53,587 bases of DNA from Pseudobutyrivibrio sp. (GCF_017471675.1 NZ_JAFUSK010000077.1:1-53587), one strand, 5' to 3'; shown: positions 8,630-17,805, counted from the first letter of the stretch. The notes: a model not told the origin generated them from the sequence alone. A program made the numbers and translations.

Positions 8630-10132
8630 ATGAAGCAGACACAGGATAAGGCACGTAACCTTACGATGATGATGGATGAGTATGAGCTTACAATGGCTAA
8701 TGCTTATTTTAACGACCCTACAATTGATAATAATACTAGGGTTAGCTTTGATGTGTTTTATAGAGTGAATCCAGATGGCGGCGGTTTTGCTATATTTGCA
8801 GGCTTGCAGCAGGTAAAGGATTATCTTTTGAATATGCATTTTACAGATGAGGATATTGAGTATCTGAGAAGTGTTGGACATTTTACCGAGGATTTCCTTG
8901 CCTACCTTAAGGATTTCAAGTTTACAGGTGATGTGGATGCATTTAAAGAGGGTACTATCATGTATCCTAATGAGCCAATCATTACTGTTACAGCCCCAAT
9001 TATCGAGGCTCAGCTGGTGGAGACAGAGCTATTAGCTCAGGTAAATCATCAGTCTCTTATAGCTACTAAGGCTAGCAGAATCGTCCGTGCAGCAGCAGGC
9101 AGGGCTGTTTCGGATTTCGGTGCAAGACGTGCCCATAATAACGATGCTGCTATTTACGGCGCAAGAGCTGCCTATATCGGAGGTGCCAGCGGTACAGCTA
9201 CTGTTTCTGCAGGCCAGTATTTTGATATCCCTATTGGTGGCACAATGGCTCACAGCTACGTAATGTATTTCACATCTGATGATAATGATTATCGTACATC
9301 GGAGCTTGCAGCTTTTAGAAGCTTTGCAAAGAGCTACCCTAATAACTGCATTCTTCTTGTTGATACATATAATGTACTTAAGTCTGGCGTGCCTAATGCT
9401 ATTAAGGTATTTCAGGAGATGAAGGATGCCGGCATCGAATCTAGGAGCTTTGGTATCCGTATTGATTCAGGTGACCTTGCATACCTTACCAAGAAGGCCA
9501 GAAAGATGCTAGATGATGCAGGCTTTGAAAAGGCTAAGATTATCGTTAGCAATTCACTGGACGAGTATACTATCACATCTATCCTTCAGCAGGGTGGTCA
9601 GGTAGATTCATTTGGTGTTGGTGAGAGACTTATCACTGCCAAGTCGGAGCCTGTATTTGGTGCAGTTTACAAGCTTTGCGCTGTTACAAACCCTAAGACT
9701 GGTGAGATTATCCCTAAGATTAAGATTTCTGAAACAGTAGAGAAAATTACAAATCCAGGCCTTAAGGATGTGTACCGTATCAAGGATGCAAGTGGAAGAG
9801 CAGTGGCAGATTTGCTTGCAATCAAGGGTGAGAAGATTGATATGAGTGTGGAGGGTGGCTACAAGTTTGTAGACCCAGAGCAGCCATGGAAGAGTACACA
9901 CATCTTTGAAAATTGTACTGCAGAGCCATTGCAGCATCCTCTTATTAGGGACGGTAAGGCTGTATGCGAGGACGAGGATATGCAGGCGATTAGAGCCAGG
10001 GTTCAGGCACAGCTTAATGATAGCGTATGGCCTGAGGAGCAGCGTTTTGAGAATCCTCATAAGCATTATCTGGATATGACTCCAAATTACTACAACATGA
10101 AGATGGATCTTCTTCGTAAAGAGGATAAATAG
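8630..10132 (+). CDS. pncB: Nicotinate phosphoribosyltransferase
   Basis: The enzyme converts nicotinate, PRPP and ATP to nicotinate mononucleotide, the entry step of the Preiss-Handler NAD salvage route. The 500-residue length fits the bacterial class. The N-terminus MMMDEYELTMANAYF, the central motif RIDSGDLAYLTKKAR (about residues 275-289) and the downstream SNSLDEYTI and FGVGERL segments are characteristic. The start is supported by a purine-rich site (AGAAGG) 9 nt upstream. The next gene starts 2 nt after the stop. Confidence 0.92.
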   Translation: MKQTQDKARNLTMMMDEYELTMANAYFNDPTIDNNTRVSFDVFYRVNPDGGGFAIFAGLQQVKDYLLNMHFTDEDIEYLRSVGHFTEDFLAYLKDFKFTGDVDAFKEGTIMYPNEPIITVTAPIIEAQLVETELLAQVNHQSLIATKASRIVRAAAGRAVSDFGARRAHNNDAAIYGARAAYIGGASGTATVSAGQYFDIPIGGTMAHSYVMYFTSDDNDYRTSELAAFRSFAKSYPNNCILLVDTYNVLKSGVPNAIKVFQEMKDAGIESRSFGIRIDSGDLAYLTKKARKMLDDAGFEKAKIIVSNSLDEYTITSILQQGGQVDSFGVGERLITAKSEPVFGAVYKLCAVTNPKTGEIIPKIKISETVEKITNPGLKDVYRIKDASGRAVADLLAIKGEKIDMSVEGGYKFVDPEQPWKSTHIFENCTAEPLQHPLIRDGKAVCEDEDMQAIRARVQAQLNDSVWPEEQRFENPHKHYLDMTPNYYNMKMDLLRKEDK

Positions 10133-10134
10133 AA

Positions 10135-10827
10135 TTGATATCAAAAGATGTAATAGAACAGTATAATTTAAAGCTCGCAGATAGAGGGCTGGCCCTGATT
10201 CAAACAGATGAGGGGCTTAGCCTTAGCTCTGGCGAGCTTTCTATAATGGCGGACTTTAGAGATATGCTGCCAAGGCTAAAAAAGAGCAACCTGGAGAGGG
10301 AGATGCTTGTTAAGGTGGCTCGCATTAAGGGACAGCCTATGCCACAGAGCCTAGTGGACGCCACGGCAGGCTTTGGGGAGGATTCACTTATTCTTGCTGC
10401 AGCAGGCTTTGATGTGAGGCTGTATGAGTTTGATGAGGTTATAGCACTGCTGCTACAGGATTGCATGGAAAGAGCTATGGAGATTCCTGAGCTTAAGGAA
10501 GCAGTAGGAAGAATGACCTTGGTGTGCGGTGACAGTACAATCGCCATGAAAAGCTTAGATTATAAGCCTGATATCGTGCTACTGGACCCTATGTTTCCAG
10601 AAAGACAAAAGAGCGCTTTGATTAAGAAAAAGTTTCAGCTTTTGCAAAAGTTAGAAAGCCCTTGTTCTAATGAGGAGCAGCTACTAGAGGCAGCCATAGC
10701 AGCAGAGCCTAAGAGAATCGTAATAAAGCGCCCTTTAAAGGGGCCATATCTTGCAGATAAAAAGCCTAGCTATAGCTTAGATGGTAAGGCAATCAGGTAT
10801 GATTGCATGGTGTTTGCCAGAAACTAG
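10135..10827 (+). CDS. rsmJ: RsmJ-like SAM-dependent rRNA methyltransferase
   Basis: The 230-residue product matches RsmJ, which methylates a guanine (G1516 in E. coli numbering) of 16S rRNA. VDATAGFGEDSLILAAAGFD (about residues 79-98) is the SAM-binding motif I, and IVLLDPMFPERQKSALIKKK with the later IVIKRPLKGP are family hallmarks. It begins with TTG at 10135, two bases after the pncB stop. GAGG lies at 10121-10124, inside the end of pncB, which suggests translational coupling. No in-frame ATG gives a complete N-terminus. Confidence 0.85.
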   Translation: MISKDVIEQYNLKLADRGLALIQTDEGLSLSSGELSIMADFRDMLPRLKKSNLEREMLVKVARIKGQPMPQSLVDATAGFGEDSLILAAAGFDVRLYEFDEVIALLLQDCMERAMEIPELKEAVGRMTLVCGDSTIAMKSLDYKPDIVLLDPMFPERQKSALIKKKFQLLQKLESPCSNEEQLLEAAIAAEPKRIVIKRPLKGPYLADKKPSYSLDGKAIRYDCMVFARN

Positions 10828-10929
10828 GGATATTTCATCAAATGACACGGTTTTTTCACGAAAAACCCTCAAATTTATAATAAGATAAATGATATACAAG
10901 TGTGCGTATTATCTTTTTGAGGGATAGAT

Positions 10930-12306
10930 ATGGAAAAAACTAAGAGAACTACCATAAAAAGCAGAATAACAAGGCATGTGGTTATAGCCATTATTATTAC
11001 AGTAGGGTTTATGACTGTTGTTAATCTCGTATATCTTTCTAGGCGTATTATAGAGCAGCAGGAGATGAAGCTGGAGCTGGCTACTCAGATGAGCGCTAAC
11101 AAGGTGGAAAACTGGGTTAATGATATGGCTACTGTTACAGAGGATATGGCAAGTACTCTTACTGCAAACGGTGATTTGAGCAAGGATACAGTAAGGGCTG
11201 TTGTAGATAGGGTAGCTCTTAATCATCCTGAATTTTACTTCGTTTATTTTTCAGATAAGCTGGGAAATATGACCATGGCCAGAGGCGTGGACTTTGCTCA
11301 GGGGGTAGACCCTAGAGAGCGTGGCTGGTACAAAAAGGCAGAGGCAGCAGGACATACGGTAGTTCTTGACCCATATGCCAGTGCCACCAGACCGGATGTA
11401 ATGATGGTAACAGTTGCAACACCGGTATATTGGGGAACTATGATGGTAGGTGTTGTGGCAGTTGATGCAAATATTGAATCTGTTCAGCAATTTATGGGAA
11501 CCATTAATTTTGAAGAAGGCTCCTATGGATTCCTGCTAGATAGTCAAAACAATATCATTGTTCATCCAGATGCAGATTACAATCCTACTGCAGAAAAGAT
11601 AACAGCAGCAGTGGATGTAATGCCAGAGCTTGAAAAGGTTCTTTCTTCATCTAAGAAGGATGAGTACGTAACTAACAAGGACTATACAGGAACCAGCATG
11701 GTTTATTCAGCTACAACCATTGAAAACAGTAATTGGACAATAGCAGTTGCTTATCCTGAGTCAAACTTCTTAGCTCACGTAGATAGAGGGATAAGGATAA
11801 GCTTACTTGTAGCAGTATTTTGTATAGCTTTAGCACTTGGGGATATTACAGTTACCATTAGAAAGGTGCTTAAGCCTCTAGAACAAATTAATCCAGCTAT
11901 GGATAAGATCATGGAGGGCGATTTTACATCTAAGCTGAATTTCGCAACTGCAAATGATGAGATTGGGGATTTGCAAAACAAACTTGCTGTTACGCTAGAA
12001 ACATTGTCCAAGGTAATTCAGGAACAGAAGCATGTGTTATCTGAGATGGAAAAGGGAAACCTGATTGTTGAAAACATAGACGACTTCCCTGGAGAGCTTA
12101 ATGAGATTGCAACATCAGTTAATTCCATCAAGGAGTCATTTAACGATATTATCAGTGATATTCAGTTCTCAGCTATAAACCTGCAGAGCTTTGCAATGGG
12201 CATCAATGAATCCAGCGACTTAGAGGAAATGAGGTCAGTGTTTGAGGAGCTTTCAGCTGAGGCAAATGCCCTGATGGAAAAAACATCCAAGTTCACCACA
12301 ATGTAA
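10930..12306 (+). CDS. Cache-HAMP sensor protein lacking the chemoreceptor tip
   Basis: The 458-residue protein has TM1 (about residues 17-37), an extracellular double-Cache domain (about 40-275, with RGVDFAQGVDPRERGWYKKA and the PYAS...PDVMMVTVATPV strand), TM2 (about 283-303), a HAMP domain starting RKVLKPLEQINPAM, and a second HAMP-like segment. This is the sensory half of a chemoreceptor. The conserved signalling hairpin is absent. The last 50 residues resemble the N- and C-terminal ends of a signalling domain joined directly. It may be an internally deleted receptor that cannot bind CheA/CheW, or a decoy subunit. The ATG at 10930 is preceded by GAGGGA. Confidence 0.8.
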   Translation: MEKTKRTTIKSRITRHVVIAIIITVGFMTVVNLVYLSRRIIEQQEMKLELATQMSANKVENWVNDMATVTEDMASTLTANGDLSKDTVRAVVDRVALNHPEFYFVYFSDKLGNMTMARGVDFAQGVDPRERGWYKKAEAAGHTVVLDPYASATRPDVMMVTVATPVYWGTMMVGVVAVDANIESVQQFMGTINFEEGSYGFLLDSQNNIIVHPDADYNPTAEKITAAVDVMPELEKVLSSSKKDEYVTNKDYTGTSMVYSATTIENSNWTIAVAYPESNFLAHVDRGIRISLLVAVFCIALALGDITVTIRKVLKPLEQINPAMDKIMEGDFTSKLNFATANDEIGDLQNKLAVTLETLSKVIQEQKHVLSEMEKGNLIVENIDDFPGELNEIATSVNSIKESFNDIISDIQFSAINLQSFAMGINESSDLEEMRSVFEELSAEANALMEKTSKFTTM

Positions 12307-12333
12307 TAAAAGTAAACAAGATAGATATCAAGG

Positions 12334-12364
12334 AAAGTCTTCACAAGGTGTGGAGACTTTTTTT
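12334..12364 (+). terminator. Rho-independent terminator
   Basis: AAAGTCT pairs with AGACTTT, with an inner CACA/TGTG stem, followed by a run of T. Confidence 0.8.
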
Positions 12365-12383
12365 GTTTGTTTTTTACAAAAAG

Positions 12384-12423
12384 TGCGCAACCGATTGCAA
12401 ATGTAAATTTAGTGTGCTAACGT
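12384..12423 (+). promoter_or_regulatory. Candidate LacI-type operator and promoter of the regulator gene
   Basis: GCAACCGATTGC (12387-12398) is an imperfect palindrome resembling LacI/GalR operators and the perfect site at 13529-13538. It overlaps a candidate -35 box (TTGCAA, 12395-12400). A weak -10 (TAACGT, 12418-12423) follows after 17 bp. The arrangement suggests autoregulation. Confidence 0.5.
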
Positions 12424-12451
12424 AAGATGTTAGAAAGAGAAGAGGTTAATT

Positions 12452-13441
12452 ATGAGCCATACATTAGATTCTATTGCCAAAGAATTAGGCCTAAGCAAGA
12501 CAACAGTGAGCCGTGCTATTTCAGGAAAGGGCCGAATTTCAGAGGAAACCAGGAAAAAGGTTAATGAATATATTAAGGAGATAAACTATAGACCAAGTGC
12601 TGTAGCCAGGTCTCTTGCTTCTAATCGCACATACAATGTGGGATTAGTTGTGCCTGCAGATTCTGCATTAGGGGAGATGCCATATTTCCAGACACTTATG
12701 ACAGGTGTTTGCGATAGAGCTATGGAATTTGAGTATGATGTACTTATCATCCTTGCGGATAATGATGGTATTGCAGCCTTAAGACATGCTGTATCTAACA
12801 GAAAGATAGATGCTGTTATTGTCAGCCGATGCGAGCGTGATTCCAAGGTTATCAACTTCTTAAAGGAGTCTGATATACCTTATATTGTTGTGGGAAATCC
12901 TATGGACGAAGGGGTTCCTTATGTGGATCACGACAACGAGGGCGCTGCATCTAGAATGATAGAAACCCTTATAGATGCTGGCATTACCAGAATGGCTCTT
13001 ATAGGCGGTGGTGAAAATATCAATGTTACCCATAGCCGTTTGGAGGGCTTTAAAAAGGGCTTTATAAATAAGGGGTTAAAGGCAGATGAATCCCTTATTT
13101 TCTTAAACATGCATAAAAGTGCGCGAATGGATTCTGTTCTAAAGGAATCAATTGCAGAAGGGGCAGAGTGTATAGTTTGCATGGATGATATGCTTTGTAA
13201 TTCTGTGCTTAATTGCCTACATAACGATGGCATTTCTGTACCAGAAGATATCAAGCTTTGTTCTTTTTATGATTCTAATTTGCTTTCTACATCAAAACCA
13301 TCTATTACCAGCCTTTATTTTGATGCAAAGAAGTTAGGTGGCCAGTGCTTAGAGATTTTGATGCGCAACTTGGATGGGGAAAGCATCACAAGTCAGACTC
13401 TCACCGACTTTAATATCCAAATGAGGGATAGCACGCTTTAG
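12452..13441 (+). CDS. LacI/GalR-family transcriptional regulator
   Basis: The 329-residue protein has an N-terminal LacI helix-turn-helix (SIAKELGLSKTTVSRAISGK, about residues 7-26), a hinge ending in YRPSAVARSLA, and a periplasmic-binding-protein-like effector domain (NVGLVVPAD near residue 63, later DDMLCNSVLNCL and a FYDSN segment). It probably represses the downstream sugar importer. Related palindromes lie upstream of both this gene and the binding-protein gene. The effector is likely a malto-oligosaccharide, inferred only from the neighbour. Confidence 0.88.
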   Translation: MSHTLDSIAKELGLSKTTVSRAISGKGRISEETRKKVNEYIKEINYRPSAVARSLASNRTYNVGLVVPADSALGEMPYFQTLMTGVCDRAMEFEYDVLIILADNDGIAALRHAVSNRKIDAVIVSRCERDSKVINFLKESDIPYIVVGNPMDEGVPYVDHDNEGAASRMIETLIDAGITRMALIGGGENINVTHSRLEGFKKGFINKGLKADESLIFLNMHKSARMDSVLKESIAEGAECIVCMDDMLCNSVLNCLHNDGISVPEDIKLCSFYDSNLLSTSKPSITSLYFDAKKLGGQCLEILMRNLDGESITSQTLTDFNIQMRDSTL

Positions 13442-13486
13442 TAAAATTAACAAAATTATCACAAAATAGTTGTACAAATTGCTATA

Positions 13487-13515
13487 TTGACCAAAATCGG
13501 TTCAAGATATAGGAT
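13487..13515 (+). promoter_or_regulatory. Promoter of the sugar importer operon
   Basis: TTGACC (13487-13492) and TAGGAT (13510-13515) are spaced by 17 bp. Transcription would start near 13522, just ahead of the operator at 13529. Confidence 0.55.
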
Positions 13516-13528
13516 TATTTATGTAGAA

Positions 13529-13538
13529 CAACCGGTTG
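13529..13538 (+). promoter_or_regulatory. Perfect palindromic operator for the LacI-type regulator
   Basis: CAACCGGTTG is a perfect 10-bp palindrome. It lies just downstream of the predicted transcription start, where a bound repressor would block initiation or elongation. Confidence 0.6.
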
Positions 13539-13600
13539 CACATTGGGGAGCAACCTGGGAGTATAAAGTTAAGATTTACGAAGAAAATGGAGGAGTAAAA

Positions 13601-14887
13601 ATGAAGAAAAAGATTGTTTCAGCACTTCTTGTGTCAACAATGGTAGCAACTGCATTTGCAGGATGTGGTTCAAAAGCAGAGGAGACAACAGACACTGCAG
13701 CAACAGAGAGCACAGATGCATCTGCAGAGGACAGCTCAACAGATGATGCTATCGCAAACCTTATTGCAGCAACAGAGGGTACAGTAAATATTGACCTTTG
13801 GTGCTCAGAGACGGAGGAATATCAGACAGTTATGAAGAAGCTTTGCGATGATTTCGCAGCTCAGTATCCAGATGTTGATTTTAACATCACACTTGGTGCT
13901 GTTTCAGAAGCTGATATGAAGGATAGAGTGTTAGAGGATGTGGAAGCAGCAGCTGATGTATTCGTATTCCCAGATGATCAGCTTGAGGCACTTGTTAAGG
14001 CAGGCGCTCTTAACGAAGTAGCAGCTCAGTACACATACGACATGAACGAAACAGATACAGAGGCAACAGTTGAGGCTGGCCAGTACGATGGTAAGCAGTA
14101 TGGCTATCCATTCACAGCTTCAAACGGATATTTCTTATACTATGATAAGAATCAGCTTTCAGACGAGGATGTAGCTTCTTGGGAGGCACTTACAGCTAAG
14201 GCTGAGGAGCTTGGCAAGGAAGTTGGTTGCGAAATCGCAAACGGCTGGTATCTATACGGATTCTTCCAGGGTGCAGGATGTACTCTTACAGAGAACGAGG
14301 ATCAGTCAAACAACTGTGATTGGAACAACGAGACAGGTCTTGCAGCAGCTGAGTCACTTCAGACTATCACATCTTCAAAGGCATTCAAGGCTTATGGTAA
14401 TGATGACCTTCTTGCAAACCTTAATGATGGTAAGGTAGCAGCTTATGTATCAGGTACATGGAATGTTAATGCATTCTCAGAGGCTTATGGTGATGGATAT
14501 GCAGCTACAAAGCTTCCTACATTCAAGGTAAATGGTGAAGACAAGCAGATGGCTTCATACTCAGGATACAAGTTCGTAGGTGTTAATGCTTATGCAGAGA
14601 ACACAGGTTGGTCAATGCTTCTTGCTGAGTACCTTACAAACGCAGCTTCACAGGAAGCAGTTTACGAGGCAACAGGCGAGGGTCCTTCAAACACAGAGGC
14701 ACTTGCAAAGGCTTCTTCTCCAGCACTTGACGCTCTTGCAGCACAGTCTGAGTTCGCACAGCTTCAGAGAGTTGGTGGTAACTACTGGACACCAGCAGAG
14801 TCACTTGGAAAGAACATCCTTGATGGCAAGGTAAGCCAGAAGGTTCTTGATGATGCTGTAGCTGGAATAACACAACCTGTAGAATAA
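13601..14887 (+). CDS. Maltose/maltodextrin-type ABC substrate-binding lipoprotein
   Basis: The 428-residue precursor has a lipobox signal peptide (FAGC, Cys22), an acidic Thr/Ser linker, and a cluster-1 solute-binding fold (VNIDLWCSETEEYQTVMKKL, DVFVFPDDQLEALVKAGAL, later YVSGTWNVNAF). Its similarity in layout to MalE, and the MalF/MalG-like permeases that follow, point to a malto-oligosaccharide substrate. Codon use is strongly biased and the RBS GGAGGAG is strong, suggesting high expression. The ATG at 13601 starts the signal peptide; an upstream in-frame extension to 13487 crosses the operator and promoter and is rejected. Confidence 0.87.
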   Translation: MKKKIVSALLVSTMVATAFAGCGSKAEETTDTAATESTDASAEDSSTDDAIANLIAATEGTVNIDLWCSETEEYQTVMKKLCDDFAAQYPDVDFNITLGAVSEADMKDRVLEDVEAAADVFVFPDDQLEALVKAGALNEVAAQYTYDMNETDTEATVEAGQYDGKQYGYPFTASNGYFLYYDKNQLSDEDVASWEALTAKAEELGKEVGCEIANGWYLYGFFQGAGCTLTENEDQSNNCDWNNETGLAAAESLQTITSSKAFKAYGNDDLLANLNDGKVAAYVSGTWNVNAFSEAYGDGYAATKLPTFKVNGEDKQMASYSGYKFVGVNAYAENTGWSMLLAEYLTNAASQEAVYEATGEGPSNTEALAKASSPALDALAAQSEFAQLQRVGGNYWTPAESLGKNILDGKVSQKVLDDAVAGITQPVE

Positions 14888-14891
14888 TAAC

Positions 14892-15085
14892 AAGCCTTCC
14901 CCCCTCTGGGGTTGCTAGGCTCCAGTGGAGCCTGTTTAGCAACGACCGAGCCAGAGGCGAGACAAGGTGGCAGCGTAGCTGACGGATGAGGGTGTGTGTA
15001 AAAAATATAAGATGCTTAGCGTCTTTACATACATTTACCCTCATCAGTCACTGCGTGACAGCTTCTCCCAGAGGGAGAAGCCTTT
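14892..15085 (+). repeat. Palindromic MITE-like intergenic repeat
   Basis: The 194-bp element begins AAGCCTT and ends with the inverse, and its two ends are imperfect inverted repeats of about 60 bp. The block 14964-14993 differs from 50826-50855 by one base in 30. The left arm also contains a nested hairpin at 14911-14943 (GTTGCTA GGCTCC paired with GGAGCC TAGCAAC). Similar sequences are, from memory, common in Lachnospiraceae and related genomes. It separates the binding-protein gene from its permeases, and the RNA structure may lower downstream expression or protect the upstream mRNA end. Confidence 0.75.
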
Positions 15086-15103
15086 TATATGAAGAGGACA
15101 AAG

Positions 15104-16516
15104 ATGAAGAAAATAGGCAACTACTTTAAAGATTTTGGTCAAGCCGTTGTGCATGGCGACATTTGGGTTAAATTATCACTTGTAATAATGGGTGCAGGCT
15201 ATTTCGGAAGAAAGCAGTTTGTACGCGGAATACTTATGACTTTACTTGAGGTGGGAGTTTTAGCCTCAATTTTTGGTGTATTCGCACCTTATCTATCAAA
15301 GCTTAACACTCTTGGTACAGTTCAAAGAGAAGAAGTCTTTGATATAGTAACTATGAAAAAAACTGTTAATGATTATGATAACTCATTACTAATCCTTCTT
15401 TACGGAATTATTGCTATCTTAGTAATCATTGCATTTATCGTATTATATTTACAGAATATAAAAGCTGTTTACCGTATTCAGAAGATGAGTGAAAATGGTG
15501 AACACATTAATAACATTAAGGATGATATTGCTTCATTCAAAAACGAAAGATTTCACATCACACTTCTTACCTTGCCAAGTATTGGTGTAATTCTTATTAA
15601 TATTATTCCTATACTTTTCATGGTATGTATCGCATTTACAAATTATGATGAGAATCATCAGCCACCATCATATTTATTTACATGGGTTGGTTTTAAAAAT
15701 TTCGTAAATCTGTTTACAACAAGCCAGACAATCACATTTGGTTATGCATTTATAAGAGTATTAATATGGACTTTAGTTTGGGCAGTTTTAGCAACAGCTA
15801 CAACATTCCTTGGTGGTATCCTTCTCGCTCAGTTTATCAACCATGAGGACACTAAATTCAAGGGAATGTGGAGAACACTTTTTGTAATCACAATCGGTAT
15901 TCCACAGTTCGTTACCCTTCTTCTTATCAGTAAGATGTTTGGTGATAATGGTATCGTAAATACGTTTTGCTCAAATGTAGGAATCCTTGATTTCTTCAAG
16001 AACATTGGATTGCTTAATGCAGGCGATGCATGCATCCCATTTTTATCGCGTCCAATTTGGGCACACATAACAATTATTCTTGTAAATATCTGGGTAGGTA
16101 TTCCTTATCAGATGCTTGTTGCTACAGGTATTCTTATGAATATTCCATCAGACCAGATTGAATCTGCAAAGATTGATGGTGCAAACAAGTTCCAGATTTT
16201 CTGGAAGATAACAATGCCTTATGTAATGTTTATTACTGGCCCATCACTTATTCAGTCAGTTATCGGTAATATTAATAACTTTAATGTTATTTACTTACTT
16301 ACATACAATTACCAGACAACAAATATGGCTATGGCTAATTCACACGCCAACGAGGTTGACTTGCTTATTACCTGGTTATTCAGACTGACAAACGAGTACA
16401 GTAACTTCAAGATGGCATCAGTAATCGGTATTGTAACATTCGTAGTTTGTGCAGCCCTTTCACTTCTTACTTTCTCAAGAATGATAGGTGGAGATAAAGA
16501 GGGGGTATACAGATAA
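15104..16516 (+). CDS. MalF-like ABC sugar permease
   Basis: The 470-residue membrane protein has an extended N-terminal part and then a typical permease core, as in MalF of maltose systems. The cytoplasmic EAA loop reads ESAKIDGANKFQIFWKITMP (about residues 353-372), where the ATPase docks. The ATG at 15104 is preferred over the in-frame ATG at 15089 because AGAGGA lies 5 nt before it. The 15089 codon falls at the edge of the inserted repeat. The 3-prime end overlaps the next gene by one base. No ATPase gene is nearby, so a shared MsmX-type ATPase elsewhere is likely. Confidence 0.87.
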   Translation: MKKIGNYFKDFGQAVVHGDIWVKLSLVIMGAGYFGRKQFVRGILMTLLEVGVLASIFGVFAPYLSKLNTLGTVQREEVFDIVTMKKTVNDYDNSLLILLYGIIAILVIIAFIVLYLQNIKAVYRIQKMSENGEHINNIKDDIASFKNERFHITLLTLPSIGVILINIIPILFMVCIAFTNYDENHQPPSYLFTWVGFKNFVNLFTTSQTITFGYAFIRVLIWTLVWAVLATATTFLGGILLAQFINHEDTKFKGMWRTLFVITIGIPQFVTLLLISKMFGDNGIVNTFCSNVGILDFFKNIGLLNAGDACIPFLSRPIWAHITIILVNIWVGIPYQMLVATGILMNIPSDQIESAKIDGANKFQIFWKITMPYVMFITGPSLIQSVIGNINNFNVIYLLTYNYQTTNMAMANSHANEVDLLITWLFRLTNEYSNFKMASVIGIVTFVVCAALSLLTFSRMIGGDKEGVYR

Positions 16517-17358
16517 TGAAAAAAACATGGAAAATAGTTGGAAGACATATCTTCCTTGCAGTACTTGCATTTATTTGGTTGATACCAATCTTTTGGTTGG
16601 TTGTAACAACATTTAGTGTGGAAAAGGGAATTAATACAAATCATTTCTTCCCAGAACAGTGGACACTTGCAAACTATCATCAGCTTTTCTTTGAGCCAGA
16701 TGCAGCAGCAAATTTCCCTGCATGGTTTAAGAATTCAATGATTATTGGTGTATTCAGCTGTCTTGTTTCATCAATATTTGTAATCATGACAGCTTATGCA
16801 TTTTCATTTATTGAATTTAAGGGTAGAAAGAAGCTTATGAGCTTTTCACTCATCCTTGGTATGTTCCCAGGCGTACTTTCAATGATTGCTATGTACTTCA
16901 TTTTGAAGATGCTTGGACTTACTGATAGCGTAGTAGGACTTATAATCCTTTATTCAGGAGCATCAGGTCTTGGTTACCTGATTTTGAAGGGATTCTTTGA
17001 TACAATTCCTACTTCACTTCACGAAGCAGCAAAGCTTGAGGGTGCATCAGAGGCAACAATATTTGCCAAGATTGTAGTACCTCTTTCAAAGCCAATGATT
17101 GTTTACACAGTTATCAACTCATTCCTTAATCCTTGGATGGATTTCGTAATGGTAAGACTTATGATTAAGTCAAAGGATGCAGCTGACTGGACAATGGCGC
17201 TTGGACTTTTCAACCTGCTTCAGAGAGCACTTGTTAACCAGTACTTCGCATACTTCTGCTGCGGTGGTTTGATGATTGCGGTACCTATTTCAATCCTATT
17301 CATCATCATGCAGAAGTTCTACGTTGAAGGTGTTACAGGTGGTGCTGTTAAGGGCTAA
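16516..17358 (+). CDS. MalG-like ABC sugar permease
   Basis: The 280-residue protein has six predicted membrane helices and the EAA loop LHEAAKLEGASEATIFAKIV (about residues 167-186) followed by PLSKP. It is the partner of the preceding permease and overlaps its stop codon (TAATG), implying translational coupling. The C-terminus FYVEGVTGGAVKG is the common MalG ending. Confidence 0.88.
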   Translation: MKKTWKIVGRHIFLAVLAFIWLIPIFWLVVTTFSVEKGINTNHFFPEQWTLANYHQLFFEPDAAANFPAWFKNSMIIGVFSCLVSSIFVIMTAYAFSFIEFKGRKKLMSFSLILGMFPGVLSMIAMYFILKMLGLTDSVVGLIILYSGASGLGYLILKGFFDTIPTSLHEAAKLEGASEATIFAKIVVPLSKPMIVYTVINSFLNPWMDFVMVRLMIKSKDAADWTMALGLFNLLQRALVNQYFAYFCCGGLMIAVPISILFIIMQKFYVEGVTGGAVKG

Positions 17359-17534
17359 ACTTTGCCGAGGTGCGCTTTCCCGCTTGCATATGTATGAATC
17401 AAGTGTGAATTGCACCACACCCCAATATACTATTTACGAATAGTTCATAGATTTTGCTTACTATATACACATTTATGATGTAATATATTGCCATATAACG
17501 GGAGAGCTATGAATCCTAAAAAGGAGGATCCCAT

Positions 17535-17795
17535 ATGGATAATGAATTTAGAGAGTATATTACATTTGTGGTGAATACCAGAGATGGTGACGAAGTCGAA
17601 ATGGCAGTCATAGATCAGTTTGAATTCGAAAATAAATCATACGTTGCAGCAGCTCTTGTTGAAGGAGATACGGTGAGCGACGAAGGGTGTTTTATTTACC
17701 GAATAAAGGTTGGCGAGGATGACTTCAAGGTGGAGAAGATTACCAACCAGATTGACTATAATAGGATTGCCGAAGCGTATATGGAAATGATATGA
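17535..17795 (+). CDS. DUF1292 family protein
   Basis: This 86-residue acidic protein contains the YITFVVNTRDGDEVEMAVID opening, a FEFENKSYVA strand and an EGCFIYRIKVGEDDFKVEKI strand, all typical of DUF1292 proteins widespread in Firmicutes and of unknown function. AAGGAGG sits upstream of the ATG. It is monocistronic, with a terminator just after it. Confidence 0.8.
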   Translation: MDNEFREYITFVVNTRDGDEVEMAVIDQFEFENKSYVAAALVEGDTVSDEGCFIYRIKVGEDDFKVEKITNQIDYNRIAEAYMEMI

Positions 17796-17805
17796 CATGA
17801 TAATA

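Noticed and set aside
9608-10144. 178-codon frame on the minus strand opposite pncB
   Set aside because: It lies antisense to a well-supported enzyme gene, has no RBS, and its translation has no recognisable motif.
13487-13600. N-terminal extension of the binding protein from the longer open frame
   Set aside because: It would cross the promoter and the palindromic operator and bury the lipoprotein signal peptide. The strong RBS is just before 13601.
14634-15044. 136-codon minus-strand frame spanning the end of the binding-protein gene and the repeat
   Set aside because: It is antisense to a biased, highly expressed gene and runs through the palindromic repeat.
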